Source: Namhaeicola sp039714555 (GTDB lineage: Bacteria; Bacteroidota; Bacteroidia; Flavobacteriales; Flavobacteriaceae). From it: DNA of 64,000 nucleotides. The stretch covers positions 29,113 to 93,112 of the forward strand of contig JBDLJB010000009.1 in the NCBI GenBank assembly GCA_039714555.1, written 5' to 3'. Below are positions 25,516 through 34,645 of this stretch, one piece after another (the first letter of the stretch is position 1; each line of letters begins with the position of its first letter). Made by a program: the position numbers and the translations under genes. The notes under the pieces are model-generated. The model was given only the letters and a program-made list of their open reading frames with translations, did no database searches and had not been told where the DNA came from.

Positions 25516-28500
25516 ATGGGAAAAAATTTAGTATTTTCTTTTCTTGTGATTATCTTTAGTGTTACTTTTTCATTTGCGCAGCAAGTTGCAGTTAATGGTA
25601 ATGTTAAAGATGTTTCCGGGCAAGGTTTGCCGGGTGTAAACATTCAAGTTAAAGGGACAAGTCAAGGAACAGCAACCGATTTTGATGGAAATTATGAGAT
25701 TTCTGCAGCAACCGGTTATGTATTAGTATTTTCATTTGTAGGTTTTACTACAAAAGAGGTAACTGTAAGTAGTTCAACTACAATAAATGTTACTTTAGAA
25801 GAAGATTCTGAAAGTTTAGATGAAGTTGTGGTTACAGCTTTGGGAATTAAAAGAGAGGCAAAAGCCTTGGGTTATTCATTGACCGAAGTTGATGGTGATG
25901 AAATGAATCAGGTAAAAACCTCCAGTGCAATGAATGCCTTACAGGGTAGAGTTGCCGGTGTCAACGTTTCAACTAACAGTTCAGGAGCTTCTGGTTCCAG
26001 TAGGGTTATTATTCGTGGTGCCAGCTCATTAACAGGAAATAACCAACCACTTTATGTAGTTGATGGTATTCCTATTATTAATCAAACTAAAGGATCTGCT
26101 GTGGGACCATTTGGTGGTGAACATGGTGATGGTGGAGATGATATTTCTTCTATTAACCCTGATGATATTGAATCAGTATCAGTTTTAAAAGGTAGTTCAG
26201 CAGCAGCACTTTATGGCTCTCTGGCTTCTAATGGTGTTATTATGATCACAACTAAATCTGGTAAGTATCAACAAAATTTGGGTATTGATTTTTCAAGTTC
26301 CTTTACTTTTGATAAAGTGAATACCAGTTTACAAAATTTTCAAACTACATACGGACAAGGTAATAATAGATTAAAACCTGGTTTTGAATATGATGAAGGT
26401 GGTAATCCAGTTGAAATATTTGATGTAGCAGCAGCTATTGATGATTCATATACAAGTTCTTTACAGTCTTGGGGAGCACCATTTGACGGTTCACTTGTTT
26501 ATAATTGGGATGGCGTTAAAAGACCATATTCCTACACAGGTAATAATTTGGAGAAATTTTATAATACAGGAACAACTTCAGTAAATTCAATTGCATTGAC
26601 AAAAGGAGGAGAGGATTATAATTATCGTTTTTCTTTTTCAAATTTTGATAATGATGATATTTTTCCAAATACTACTTTGAATAGAAAATCATTTTCTTTG
26701 AATGCAATGGCTAACATTAACCCTAAATTAACTTCTACGGTTAATGCAAAGTATATCATTGAGCAAGTACATAATCGTATTACAATTGGTGATACACCAG
26801 GTAATGCAAATACTGTTGCTTTTGTTTTACCTAGTAGTTTGGATATTAATGATTTAAAACCTGGTTCTAATGAAGATGGAACAGAACTTAGATTTCAACC
26901 AAGTCAGTTTATTTCAAATCCTTATTGGGCAGTAAATGATTTTAATAATGATGATAAAAAAAATAGGATAATAGCATCAACAACTTTAAGATATGATTTT
27001 AATGATTGGTTGTATCTAACAGGTAGAGCCGGTATAGATTCTTATGATTTGGGTAGAAGAAGAGTAACACCTTTTGGAACTGCTTATCGCCCTGCAGGAG
27101 AATTATATCAAGAGAAATCAACTAGTTCATTATTTGATGCTGATATCATGTTAGGAGTTAATAAAGAAATAACGGATAGATTATCTACAAATTCTATTAT
27201 TGGTGCAAATACCAGGAAAGCTACTTTTGAATCATTAAGAGCTTCGGGAAGAGGCTTTATAGTTATTGGATTAGAAGATTTAAATAATACAACATTGCCA
27301 GAACCTACAAATATTTTTTCTGAATTTAAAACCAACTCTGTTTATGGGTCATTTGAGGTAGATTACGGTAAGTTTGCCTATTTAACATTTACAGGAAGAA
27401 ATGATTGGTTTACAACTCTTTCTTACCCGGGCAAGGAAACTCCAAACAATGATTTTTATTGGTCATTAAGTGGTAGTTTATTGTTAAATGAAACATTTGA
27501 TATGGGTACTGAAATTAATTATCTTAAAATTAGGTCAAGTTATGCACAAGTTGCCGGTGGAGCTAGAAAACCTTATGCATTAAATTTAGACTATGCCATT
27601 ACAGGTTCATTTCAAGGTCAATCATTCGGTCAATTAAATGGTAATTCAATACCTAATCCAAATTTAGTGCCATTTGAAAAAAATGAATTTGAAATTGGAT
27701 TAGAAGGTAGATTTTTTACAAATCGTCTTAGATTTGATTTTGCATATTATACAAATCAAACTACTAACGATATAGTTGAAGCTGCTGCATCTCAGTCATC
27801 AGGTTATACTTCATCTATTCTTAATATTGGTGAATTAGAGAATAAAGGGGTTGAATTTTTAATTGGTGGTTCTCCAATAAGAACCGATAATTTTTCATGG
27901 AACACTTCATTTAATGTAGGATATAATGATAGTAAAATTGTTCATACTGATGATGAAGATACTCCTATTAATGTTGATGGTAGTTTATCTCGTTCTAAAA
28001 ATGCTCTTATTTCACACATAGTAGGTGAACATTATGGAGTGATTTACGGTTCATCTTATAAAAGAGATGAAAGTGGAAATATAGTGTATGACAATAGTGG
28101 TTCAATTCCTAAAGCTGTACAAGGTGAAAATAAAATATTAGGTGAAGGAGTTGCTCCTTTAACTCTAGGATTCTTTAATTCATTTATATTCAGAAATGTT
28201 TCATTAAATTTCTTAATTGATGCCAAATTTGGAGGAAGCGTACATTCAGGTACTAACAGGGAATTAATGTTGAGAGGATTGCATAAAAAGACTCTAAGAG
28301 GTCGAGAAGGTGGTTTAGAAGTATCAGGAATTGATGATGCAACTGGACAACCATTTACTACAACTGTTGCTCCAGAAAATTTAAGAACTTATTACGGTTT
28401 AATTGCAGCAGAGAATTCAGGTATAGCAGAAGAATTTGTTTACAGTACAGATTTTGTTAAATTTAGAGAATTAAGTATAGGATACAACTTACCTGAGAAT

Positions 28501-28689
28501 TTTTTAGATAATACTTTTATTAGTGAATTTAGAGTCTCATTAATAGGTAGAAACCTTTTCTATCTTATGAAAGATATTGACAATGTTGATCCTGAAGCAT
28601 CTTTAAATAATCTTAATTCACAAGGAATAGAAAGATTTGGAATCCCAGCAACAAAAAGCTATGGTTTCTCTTTAAACGTTAAATTTTAA
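25516..28689 (+). CDS. SusC/RagA family TonB-dependent outer-membrane receptor
   Basis: 1057 residues. A signal peptide ends near 21 (FSFAQ). A carboxypeptidase-regulatory-like domain follows (about 25-100; VNGNVKDVSGQGLPGVNIQV). The TonB-box region reads LDEVVVTALGIKRE, then a plug domain (TSSAMNALQGRVAGVNV, VVDGIPI) and a 22-strand barrel ending YGFSLNVKF. It would form the SusC channel of a SusCD pump, with TonB-ExbBD energising uptake. The SusD-like lipoprotein gene starts 11 bases downstream. No glycosidase, protease, sulfatase or regulator gene is nearby, so the substrate cannot be inferred. Confidence 0.96.
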   Translation: MGKNLVFSFLVIIFSVTFSFAQQVAVNGNVKDVSGQGLPGVNIQVKGTSQGTATDFDGNYEISAATGYVLVFSFVGFTTKEVTVSSSTTINVTLEEDSESLDEVVVTALGIKREAKALGYSLTEVDGDEMNQVKTSSAMNALQGRVAGVNVSTNSSGASGSSRVIIRGASSLTGNNQPLYVVDGIPIINQTKGSAVGPFGGEHGDGGDDISSINPDDIESVSVLKGSSAAALYGSLASNGVIMITTKSGKYQQNLGIDFSSSFTFDKVNTSLQNFQTTYGQGNNRLKPGFEYDEGGNPVEIFDVAAAIDDSYTSSLQSWGAPFDGSLVYNWDGVKRPYSYTGNNLEKFYNTGTTSVNSIALTKGGEDYNYRFSFSNFDNDDIFPNTTLNRKSFSLNAMANINPKLTSTVNAKYIIEQVHNRITIGDTPGNANTVAFVLPSSLDINDLKPGSNEDGTELRFQPSQFISNPYWAVNDFNNDDKKNRIIASTTLRYDFNDWLYLTGRAGIDSYDLGRRRVTPFGTAYRPAGELYQEKSTSSLFDADIMLGVNKEITDRLSTNSIIGANTRKATFESLRASGRGFIVIGLEDLNNTTLPEPTNIFSEFKTNSVYGSFEVDYGKFAYLTFTGRNDWFTTLSYPGKETPNNDFYWSLSGSLLLNETFDMGTEINYLKIRSSYAQVAGGARKPYALNLDYAITGSFQGQSFGQLNGNSIPNPNLVPFEKNEFEIGLEGRFFTNRLRFDFAYYTNQTTNDIVEAAASQSSGYTSSILNIGELENKGVEFLIGGSPIRTDNFSWNTSFNVGYNDSKIVHTDDEDTPINVDGSLSRSKNALISHIVGEHYGVIYGSSYKRDESGNIVYDNSGSIPKAVQGENKILGEGVAPLTLGFFNSFIFRNVSLNFLIDAKFGGSVHSGTNRELMLRGLHKKTLRGREGGLEVSGIDDATGQPFTTTVAPENLRTYYGLIAAENSGIAEEFVYSTDFVKFRELSIGYNLPENFLDNTFISEFRVSLIGRNLFYLMKDIDNVDPEASLNNLNSQGIERFGIPATKSYGFSLNVKF

Positions 28690-28700
28690 AAATTAAAAAA

Positions 28701-30191
28701 ATGAAAAAATATATTTATATACTTCTATTAGTTTTAGCATTTGGTTCTTGCGATGATGGGTTTGAGGAAATGAATGTAAATCCTACAAAGCCAACAGCAC
28801 TTGATCCAGCTAATAAATTGACATATATTCAGTTATACACTGGAGGAAGTAGTTATGTAGCATATTTATTTTGGAATATGATTCACTTAATGCCAAATGT
28901 ACAACATCTTAATATTACACATTATGGGCCAATTTTTAATTATAAAGAAGGACATACACATTGGTTATTTGAAGAGCAGTATAAATCAACAGTTAAAAAT
29001 GTTGTTGATCTGGAGGCTCAATTAGAAAATAGTGAAGAACCGTCAGCTGCTGCTAATTTAGCAATAGCAAGAATTCAAAAGGTTTTAATTTTTAGTAGAT
29101 TAACTGATGCTTATGGTGATATTCCTTATAGTGAAGCCGGTAAAGGTTTCTTAGAAGGAATTCGTTTCCCAAAATATGACAAGCAAAGTGATATTTATGC
29201 TGATATGTTAGCAACATTAGAAAGTTCTGCTTCAACTTTAAGTTCAAGTGGGGATAATTCTTATGGTTCTAATGATTTATATTTTGCTGGAGATAATGCA
29301 AAATGGCAAAAGTTTGCCAATTCTTTAATGCTTAGATTAGCCATGCGTATGGTAAATGTTGACCCGGCAGGTGCACAATCATGGGCAGCCAAAGCTATTA
29401 ATGGTGGGGTAATGGAAAGTAATGACGATATTGCTTATACACAATACGAAGATAATCCTAATGATGGAGGACCTAATGTGAATCCACTTACTAAATGTTT
29501 TACTTCAAGAGCTACAAATCAAGTTAAAATTTCTAAAACTTTTATGGATTGGATGAAAGATAGAACTGATCCTCGTGTTTCTGTATTGTGTTCAACAATA
29601 GATGGAAATACAGATTATGATTTACAAGAAGGTCAAGATATTAATGACCCTACTAGAGGAGATGCTAATTCTAAGCCAAATATTAATATTTTTGGAGGAT
29701 CTGGTGTAATTGTTTATGATGCTCCTTTTTTCTTTCAAACATATGCTGAAGTTGAATTTATGCTGGCTGAAGCTGCACATCGTTGGGGATTAGGTAGCGG
29801 AAATGCTGAAGAACATTACAATGCTGGTGTTACTGCTGCAATGGAATATTTATCATTATATGGTCATGGAGTAAATATTACAACAGATCAGATTAATGAT
29901 TATTTAGCAGCAAATCCATTTGTTGAAGATGATGCATTAAAAATGATCAATGAGCAATATTGGGCTGCAACCTTTGGAAATGGTTTAGAAACTTATTCAA
30001 ATTGGAAAAGATCAGGGTATCCTGAATTAGTACCTTTTGATATTGCAGAAACCCTAACTGGAGGTGAAATACCAAGAAGATTTGTATATCCTGGTTCTGA
30101 AAAATTAAATAATCCAGATAATGTTGCTGCTGCAATAGCTGAACAAGGTGGGGATGATTTATTGACCAGAATGTGGTGGGACGTGAATTAA
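28701..30191 (+). CDS. SusD/RagB family substrate-binding lipoprotein (SusD-like 2)
   Basis: 496 residues. A lipoprotein signal peptide ends AFGSC, with Cys17 as the lipidation site, and acidic residues DDG follow, consistent with surface export. FEEMNVNPTKPT is the usual start of the SusD-like 2 family. TPR-like helices include LTDAYGDIPYSEA, a hallmark of SusD proteins. It would sit as a lid on the SusC barrel and capture the ligand at the cell surface. It is the second and last gene of the pair; a strong terminator follows 21 bases after the stop. Confidence 0.95.
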   Translation: MKKYIYILLLVLAFGSCDDGFEEMNVNPTKPTALDPANKLTYIQLYTGGSSYVAYLFWNMIHLMPNVQHLNITHYGPIFNYKEGHTHWLFEEQYKSTVKNVVDLEAQLENSEEPSAAANLAIARIQKVLIFSRLTDAYGDIPYSEAGKGFLEGIRFPKYDKQSDIYADMLATLESSASTLSSSGDNSYGSNDLYFAGDNAKWQKFANSLMLRLAMRMVNVDPAGAQSWAAKAINGGVMESNDDIAYTQYEDNPNDGGPNVNPLTKCFTSRATNQVKISKTFMDWMKDRTDPRVSVLCSTIDGNTDYDLQEGQDINDPTRGDANSKPNINIFGGSGVIVYDAPFFFQTYAEVEFMLAEAAHRWGLGSGNAEEHYNAGVTAAMEYLSLYGHGVNITTDQINDYLAANPFVEDDALKMINEQYWAATFGNGLETYSNWKRSGYPELVPFDIAETLTGGEIPRRFVYPGSEKLNNPDNVAAAIAEQGGDDLLTRMWWDVN

Positions 30192-30212
30192 TGAATAATT
30201 GTTTTTAAGTGA

Positions 30213-30245
30213 AAAACTGTCTTATTTATAAGGCAGTTTTTTTTT
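30213..30245 (+). terminator. Rho-independent terminator of the SusC/SusD operon
   Basis: AAAACTGTCTTAT pairs with ATAAGGCAGTTTT (13 pairs on paper, one G-T), followed by a continuous T run to 30245. Confidence 0.85.
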
Positions 30246-30341
30246 AAATCTATTATCATAAATTTGTTATTAATGTTAAAATTAAATTGTTTTTAGATTT
30301 TTTCTTAACACAAAATTAAAAATATTGTAAAAAAAATAGAT

Positions 30342-30363
30342 TAAATTTGCAAGCTTAATTTTG
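30342..30363 (+). promoter_or_regulatory. Tandem -7 boxes upstream of nagB
   Basis: TAAATTTG (30342-30349) and TAATTTTG (30356-30363) each match TAnnTTTG, 14 bases apart. Neither has a TTG at the usual spacing; the nearest, 30325-30327, is only 14 bases upstream of the first. Confidence 0.4.
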
Positions 30364-30375
30364 CATAATTATGCA
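30362..30375. promoter_or_regulatory. Palindrome in the nagB leader, operator candidate
   Basis: TGCATAATTATGCA is a perfect 14-bp palindrome directly after the second -7 box, where a bound repressor would block transcription start. Its factor is unknown. Confidence 0.35.
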
Positions 30376-30420
30376 TATTTTAAATTCATACTTTAACAAG
30401 CTATACAATAAACCATTCTT

Positions 30421-32331
30421 ATGAAATTTAATTTAAAACACACAGAAGCTGGAAAATTTGAAGAAACCAGATTTGAGAAAATTCATAATGTTATTTTTAA
30501 TAACTCAAATGAAGCTTCAATAAAAGTTGCTCATGAAATTGCCAATTTGATTAAAGATAAAGCAAAACAAAATAAAAAATGTGTTTTGGGATTAGCAACG
30601 GGATCATCACCGATCAATGTTTACGAAGAATTGGTAAGAATGCACAAAGAGGAAGGGTTGAGCTTTAAAAATGTGATTTCGTTCAATTTGGATGAATATT
30701 ATCCAATGGAAAAAGAAAATACGCAAAGTTATTGGTATTTTATGCATGAACATTTATTTAGCCATGTTGATATACTTTCCGAGAATATAAATATACCTGA
30801 TGGATCTATAGCTCAAAATGAAGTTCACCAATATTGTATTGATTATGAATTAAAAATTCAAGAAGCCGGTGGTTTAGATTTTCAATTGTTAGGAATAGGT
30901 AGAACCGGTCATATTGGTTTTAACGAACCGGGTTCTCACTATAATTCAGGTACCAGAAATATAACTTTAGATCATATTACGAGAGTAGATGCCTCAAATG
31001 CTTTTTTGGGTATTGAAAATGTGCCCAGAGTAGCAATAACAATGGGTATTGGTACAATACGAAAATCAAAACGAATCGTATTATTGGCTTGGGGTATCAA
31101 TAAGGCATCTGTAATTAAAAAAACAATCGAGGGTGAAATATCATCAGAAGTTCCTGCTTCGTATTTACAAAGACATGAAAATGTAACATTTGTTTTAGAT
31201 GAGGGTGCTTCTGAAGAATTGACAAGAATTAAAACACCTTGGTTGGTAAAATCGTGTAAATGGTCTGAAGACCTTACCTTAAAAGCTTCTGTATGGCTGA
31301 GTAGTTTGGTTGATAAATCTATACTAAAACTAACCGATTCCGATTATAACAATAACGGAATGTCAAATTTATTGATTGATCATGGATCAGCTTATAATTT
31401 GAACATCAAAATGTTTAATAAATTACAACACACCATTACGGGTTGGCCAGGAGGTAAACCGAATGCTGATGATACAAATCGTCCTGAGCGTAAAACACCC
31501 GCAAAAAAACGTATAATTATTTTTAGTCCACACCCTGATGATGATGTTATTTCAATGGGTGGTACTTTCGATCGTTTGGTTGAGCAAGGACATGATGTTC
31601 ATATTGCTTATCAAACATCAGGAAATATTGCTGTTTCAGATACTGAAGCATTGAAATTTATTGAGGTTGCGCTGGAATTGAATAGTGATAATTCAAAATT
31701 TAAAAAAATTATCAATGACCTGAATAATAAAAAAGAATATGAGATTGATTCACTTGAAGTAAGGAAACTTAAATCATTGATTAGACGTAAAGAATCAATT
31801 GCTGCAACACGTTATTTAGGTGTACCTGATAAAAATGTTCACTTTTTAGATTTACCTTTTTATGAAACAGGAAGGATTAAAAAGGATAAATTAGGAGAAG
31901 AGGATATTAAAATAATGACTGGTTTAATTTCGGGAATCAAACCACATCAAATATATGCTGCTGGTGATCTTGCAGATCCACATGGTACGCATAAAGTTAG
32001 TTTAGATGCTTTATTCACAGCTTTAGAACGATTAAAATCTAATACATATATGGATGATTGTTGGGTTTGGTTGTATAGAGGAGCATGGCATGAATGGGAT
32101 ACACATGAAATTGAAATGGCAGTTCCTATGAGTCCGGATCAGGTATTGAAAAAACGACAAGCAATTTTTTATCACCAATCACAAAAAGATGGCGTACTAT
32201 TTCAGGGAGATGATTCAAGAGAGTTTTGGATGAGAGCAGAAGATAGAAATGCAACAACTGCTAAAAAATATAACGATTTAGGTTTAGCAGATTATGCTGC
32301 TCTTGAAGCTTTTAGACGCTATCATTTTTAA
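30421..32331 (+). CDS. nagB: Glucosamine-6-phosphate deaminase fused to a PIG-L/LmbE deacetylase-like domain
   Basis: 636 residues. The N-terminal NagB domain (about 1-290) contains LGLATGSSPINVYEEL, NLDEYYPM (Asp91, the E. coli Asp72 equivalent) and GIGRTGHIGFNEPGS (His164 and Glu169). The C-terminal domain (about 365-636) begins FSPHPDDDVISMGGT, the zinc motif of PIG-L/LmbE deacetylases, and has a later metal-site motif DPHGTHK. This fusion is common in Bacteroidota. NagB converts glucosamine-6-phosphate to fructose-6-phosphate and ammonia; the second domain may deacetylate N-acetylglucosamine-6-phosphate, which is inference. Thr162 replaces the catalytic Asp141 of E. coli NagB. It is followed by pfkA, which would use its product. 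Confidence 0.93.
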   Translation: MKFNLKHTEAGKFEETRFEKIHNVIFNNSNEASIKVAHEIANLIKDKAKQNKKCVLGLATGSSPINVYEELVRMHKEEGLSFKNVISFNLDEYYPMEKENTQSYWYFMHEHLFSHVDILSENINIPDGSIAQNEVHQYCIDYELKIQEAGGLDFQLLGIGRTGHIGFNEPGSHYNSGTRNITLDHITRVDASNAFLGIENVPRVAITMGIGTIRKSKRIVLLAWGINKASVIKKTIEGEISSEVPASYLQRHENVTFVLDEGASEELTRIKTPWLVKSCKWSEDLTLKASVWLSSLVDKSILKLTDSDYNNNGMSNLLIDHGSAYNLNIKMFNKLQHTITGWPGGKPNADDTNRPERKTPAKKRIIIFSPHPDDDVISMGGTFDRLVEQGHDVHIAYQTSGNIAVSDTEALKFIEVALELNSDNSKFKKIINDLNNKKEYEIDSLEVRKLKSLIRRKESIAATRYLGVPDKNVHFLDLPFYETGRIKKDKLGEEDIKIMTGLISGIKPHQIYAAGDLADPHGTHKVSLDALFTALERLKSNTYMDDCWVWLYRGAWHEWDTHEIEMAVPMSPDQVLKKRQAIFYHQSQKDGVLFQGDDSREFWMRAEDRNATTAKKYNDLGLADYAALEAFRRYHF

Positions 32332-32521
32332 ATTTCTTTAGTTAACTGAAAATAAATTAAAATTGATAAAGATCTATATTTTTTTATTGATGATAGTTGA
32401 TATTTAGTTTATTATTGTTAGCTAAAACTCTTTTTTTAAATCGATTTTTATCAAATTGTTAATTCCGCAAACGTTTAAGTATAATTATGCTTTTAAATAT
32501 TAAAATTAGCATTTTTATTGT

Positions 32522-32529
32522 TATTTTTG
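32522..32529 (+). promoter_or_regulatory. -7 box TATTTTTG of pfkA
   Basis: Matches TAnnTTTG, 20 bases before the pfkA ATG. No TTG sits at -33. An AAACGTTT palindrome lies about 45 bases further upstream. Confidence 0.4.
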
Positions 32530-32549
32530 TGTGAATTTAAAAAAAAAAT

Positions 32550-33536
32550 ATGAAGAAATTCATAAAAAAGATTGCTGTACTAACATCAGGTGGTGATGCA
32601 CCGGGAATGAATGCAGCAATTAGAGCAGTAGTTAGAGCTGCCTCGTATTATAAATTAGAATCTGTTGGTGTTTATAGAGGATACCAAGGTTTGATTGAAG
32701 GTGATTTTGAAAGAATGACAGCCCGAGATGCACATCATATAATCGGAAAAGGAGGAACTGTATTAAAATCAGCTAGATCAAAAGAGTTTAGAACAATTGA
32801 AGGTAGAAAAAAAGCACATGAAAGTTTAATTAAAAATAATATTGATGCTTTGGTTATAATTGGTGGAGATGGCACATTTACCGGTGGAATGATCTTTAAT
32901 AAGGAATATGATTTTCCAGTAATTGGCATACCGGGTACTATTGATAATGATATTTATGGTACTGATTTTACCATTGGTTATGATACTGCACTTAATACTG
33001 CTGTTGAAGCAATAGATAAAATTAGAGATACCGCCAGTTCACATAACCGTTTATTTTTTGTTGAAGTTATGGGAAGGGATGCAGGATTTATTGCTTTAAA
33101 TTCAGGAATTGGAGCTGGAGCAGAAGAAATTTTGATCCCTGAAGAAGATATGGGTCTTGATCGTTTGTTAATATCGCTGGAAAAAAGTCGCCGATCAGGA
33201 AAAACTTCAAGTTTGGTTATTGTAGCCGAAGGAGATAAAACAGGAAAAAATGTTTTTGAACTCGCTTCTTATGTTGAAGAAAATTTACCACAATATGATG
33301 TTAGAGTTTCAATATTAGGCCATATGCAACGAGGTGGTGCACCAAGTTGTTTTGATAGGGTGTTGGCAAGTAGAATGGGTGTTAAAGCTGTTGAATTACT
33401 GTTGGATAATAAAACAAATTTAATGGTAGGAATGATAAACAATAAGATGAAAGCTATTGATTTAGAACTTGCTGTAAAAGAACATCATAAAATAAATGCT
33501 GAAATATTAAGAATATCTGATATAATGTCAGTATAA
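32550..33536 (+). CDS. pfkA: 6-phosphofructokinase
   Basis: 328 residues, the usual PfkA size. TSGGDAPGMNAAIRAVVR binds ATP, GGDGTFTGG is the ATP-phosphate motif (Gly-Gly-Asp-Gly favours ATP over pyrophosphate), and GTIDNDIYGTDFTIGYDTA contains the catalytic Asp. MGRDAGFIAL and LGHMQRGGAPSCFDR complete the fructose-6-phosphate site. It phosphorylates fructose-6-phosphate to fructose-1,6-bisphosphate in glycolysis. gapA starts 28 bases downstream on the same strand, so the two form an operon. The preceding gene, nagB, supplies fructose-6-phosphate but is separated by 218 bases and a separate -7 box. Confidence 0.96.
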   Translation: MKKFIKKIAVLTSGGDAPGMNAAIRAVVRAASYYKLESVGVYRGYQGLIEGDFERMTARDAHHIIGKGGTVLKSARSKEFRTIEGRKKAHESLIKNNIDALVIIGGDGTFTGGMIFNKEYDFPVIGIPGTIDNDIYGTDFTIGYDTALNTAVEAIDKIRDTASSHNRLFFVEVMGRDAGFIALNSGIGAGAEEILIPEEDMGLDRLLISLEKSRRSGKTSSLVIVAEGDKTGKNVFELASYVEENLPQYDVRVSILGHMQRGGAPSCFDRVLASRMGVKAVELLLDNKTNLMVGMINNKMKAIDLELAVKEHHKINAEILRISDIMSV

Positions 33537-33564
33537 AATTATAATAAATTAAATATATTAAAAA

Positions 33565-34560
33565 ATGATTAAAATTGGAATAAACGGATTCGGAAGAATA
33601 GGAAGATTAGCATTAAGAGTAGCATCTCAAAGAGATAATGTACAAGTAGTTGGTATCAATGATTTATTAGACGTTGAATATTTAGCTTATATGTTAAAAT
33701 ATGACTCAGTACATGGAAGATTTGATGGTGAAGTAGAAGTTAAAGACGGTAAACTGGTTGTAAATGGAAAAAAAATTAGAATTACTGCTGAAAGAAATCC
33801 TGAAGATCTAAAATGGGATGAAGTTGGTGCAGAATATGTAATTGAAGCTACAGGTATTTTTAAAACTAAAGAAACTGCAGGTAAACATATAAAAGCCGGT
33901 GCAAAAAAAGTAATTATTTCAGCGCCTTCTGCAGATGCTCCAATGTTTGTAATGGGTGTAAATCATAAAGAATTAAAAGCTGATGAAGCAGTTTTCTCAA
34001 ATGCATCTTGTACAACCAACTGTTTAGCACCTATTGCAAAAGTTTTACATGATAAATTTGAAATTACAGAAGGTTTAATGACTACGATTCATGCTGCAAC
34101 CGCAACTCAAAATACAGTTGATGCTCCTTCATCAAAAGACTGGAGAGGTGGTAGATCTGCCATTCACAATATTATTCCTTCATCTACCGGTGCAGCAAAA
34201 GCTGTAGGTAAAGTAATCCCTTCACTTAATGGAAAATTAACAGGTATGTCATTTAGAGTACCAACAATGGATGTTTCTGTTGTTGATCTTACTGTTAATT
34301 TAAGGAAAAGCGCAACTTATGAAGAAGTTTGTAAAGTAATGAAAGATGCTTCAGAAGGTGAATTAAAAGGAATTTTAGGATATACTGAAGAACTAGTTGT
34401 TTCTCAAGACTTTGTAGGTGAGACTCGTACTTCTGTTTTTGATGCAAAAGCAGGTATTGCTTTAACAGATAACTTTATCAAAGTAGTTTCTTGGTATGAT
34501 AATGAATATGGTTATTCAACTAAGATCATTGATTTATTAGAGTATTCTGCTTCTTTATAA
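33565..34560 (+). CDS. gapA: Glyceraldehyde-3-phosphate dehydrogenase, type I
   Basis: 331 residues. INGFGRIGRLALR is the NAD-binding motif, with the Asp in INDLLDVEYLAYMLKYDSVH specifying NAD. The active site is SNASCTTNCLAPIAK (nucleophile Cys near residue 150, with the His in GLMTTIHAATATQ). WYDNEYGYSTKIIDLL is the conserved C-terminus. It oxidises glyceraldehyde-3-phosphate to 1,3-bisphosphoglycerate in glycolysis. It is co-transcribed with pfkA and ends in a strong terminator 26 bases after the stop. Confidence 0.97.
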   Translation: MIKIGINGFGRIGRLALRVASQRDNVQVVGINDLLDVEYLAYMLKYDSVHGRFDGEVEVKDGKLVVNGKKIRITAERNPEDLKWDEVGAEYVIEATGIFKTKETAGKHIKAGAKKVIISAPSADAPMFVMGVNHKELKADEAVFSNASCTTNCLAPIAKVLHDKFEITEGLMTTIHAATATQNTVDAPSSKDWRGGRSAIHNIIPSSTGAAKAVGKVIPSLNGKLTGMSFRVPTMDVSVVDLTVNLRKSATYEEVCKVMKDASEGELKGILGYTEELVVSQDFVGETRTSVFDAKAGIALTDNFIKVVSWYDNEYGYSTKIIDLLEYSASL

Positions 34561-34586
34561 AAATTGATTAAAATATAGTATTGATG

Positions 34587-34617
34587 AACCCATAACATCT
34601 GTTATGGGTTTTTTAGT
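34587..34617 (+). terminator. Terminator after pfkA-gapA
   Basis: AACCCATAACA pairs with TGTTATGGGTT (11 pairs, short loop) and is followed by TTTTTAGTTTT. The right arm contains an ATG (34604) that is in frame with the next gene. Confidence 0.8.
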
Positions 34618-34645
34618 TTTATTATCTTTACTAAAATTTTATTTT

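Noticed and set aside
32468..32475. AAACGTTT as a LacI-type operator before pfkA
   Set aside because: Eight bases only, no second copy and no LacI-family gene nearby.
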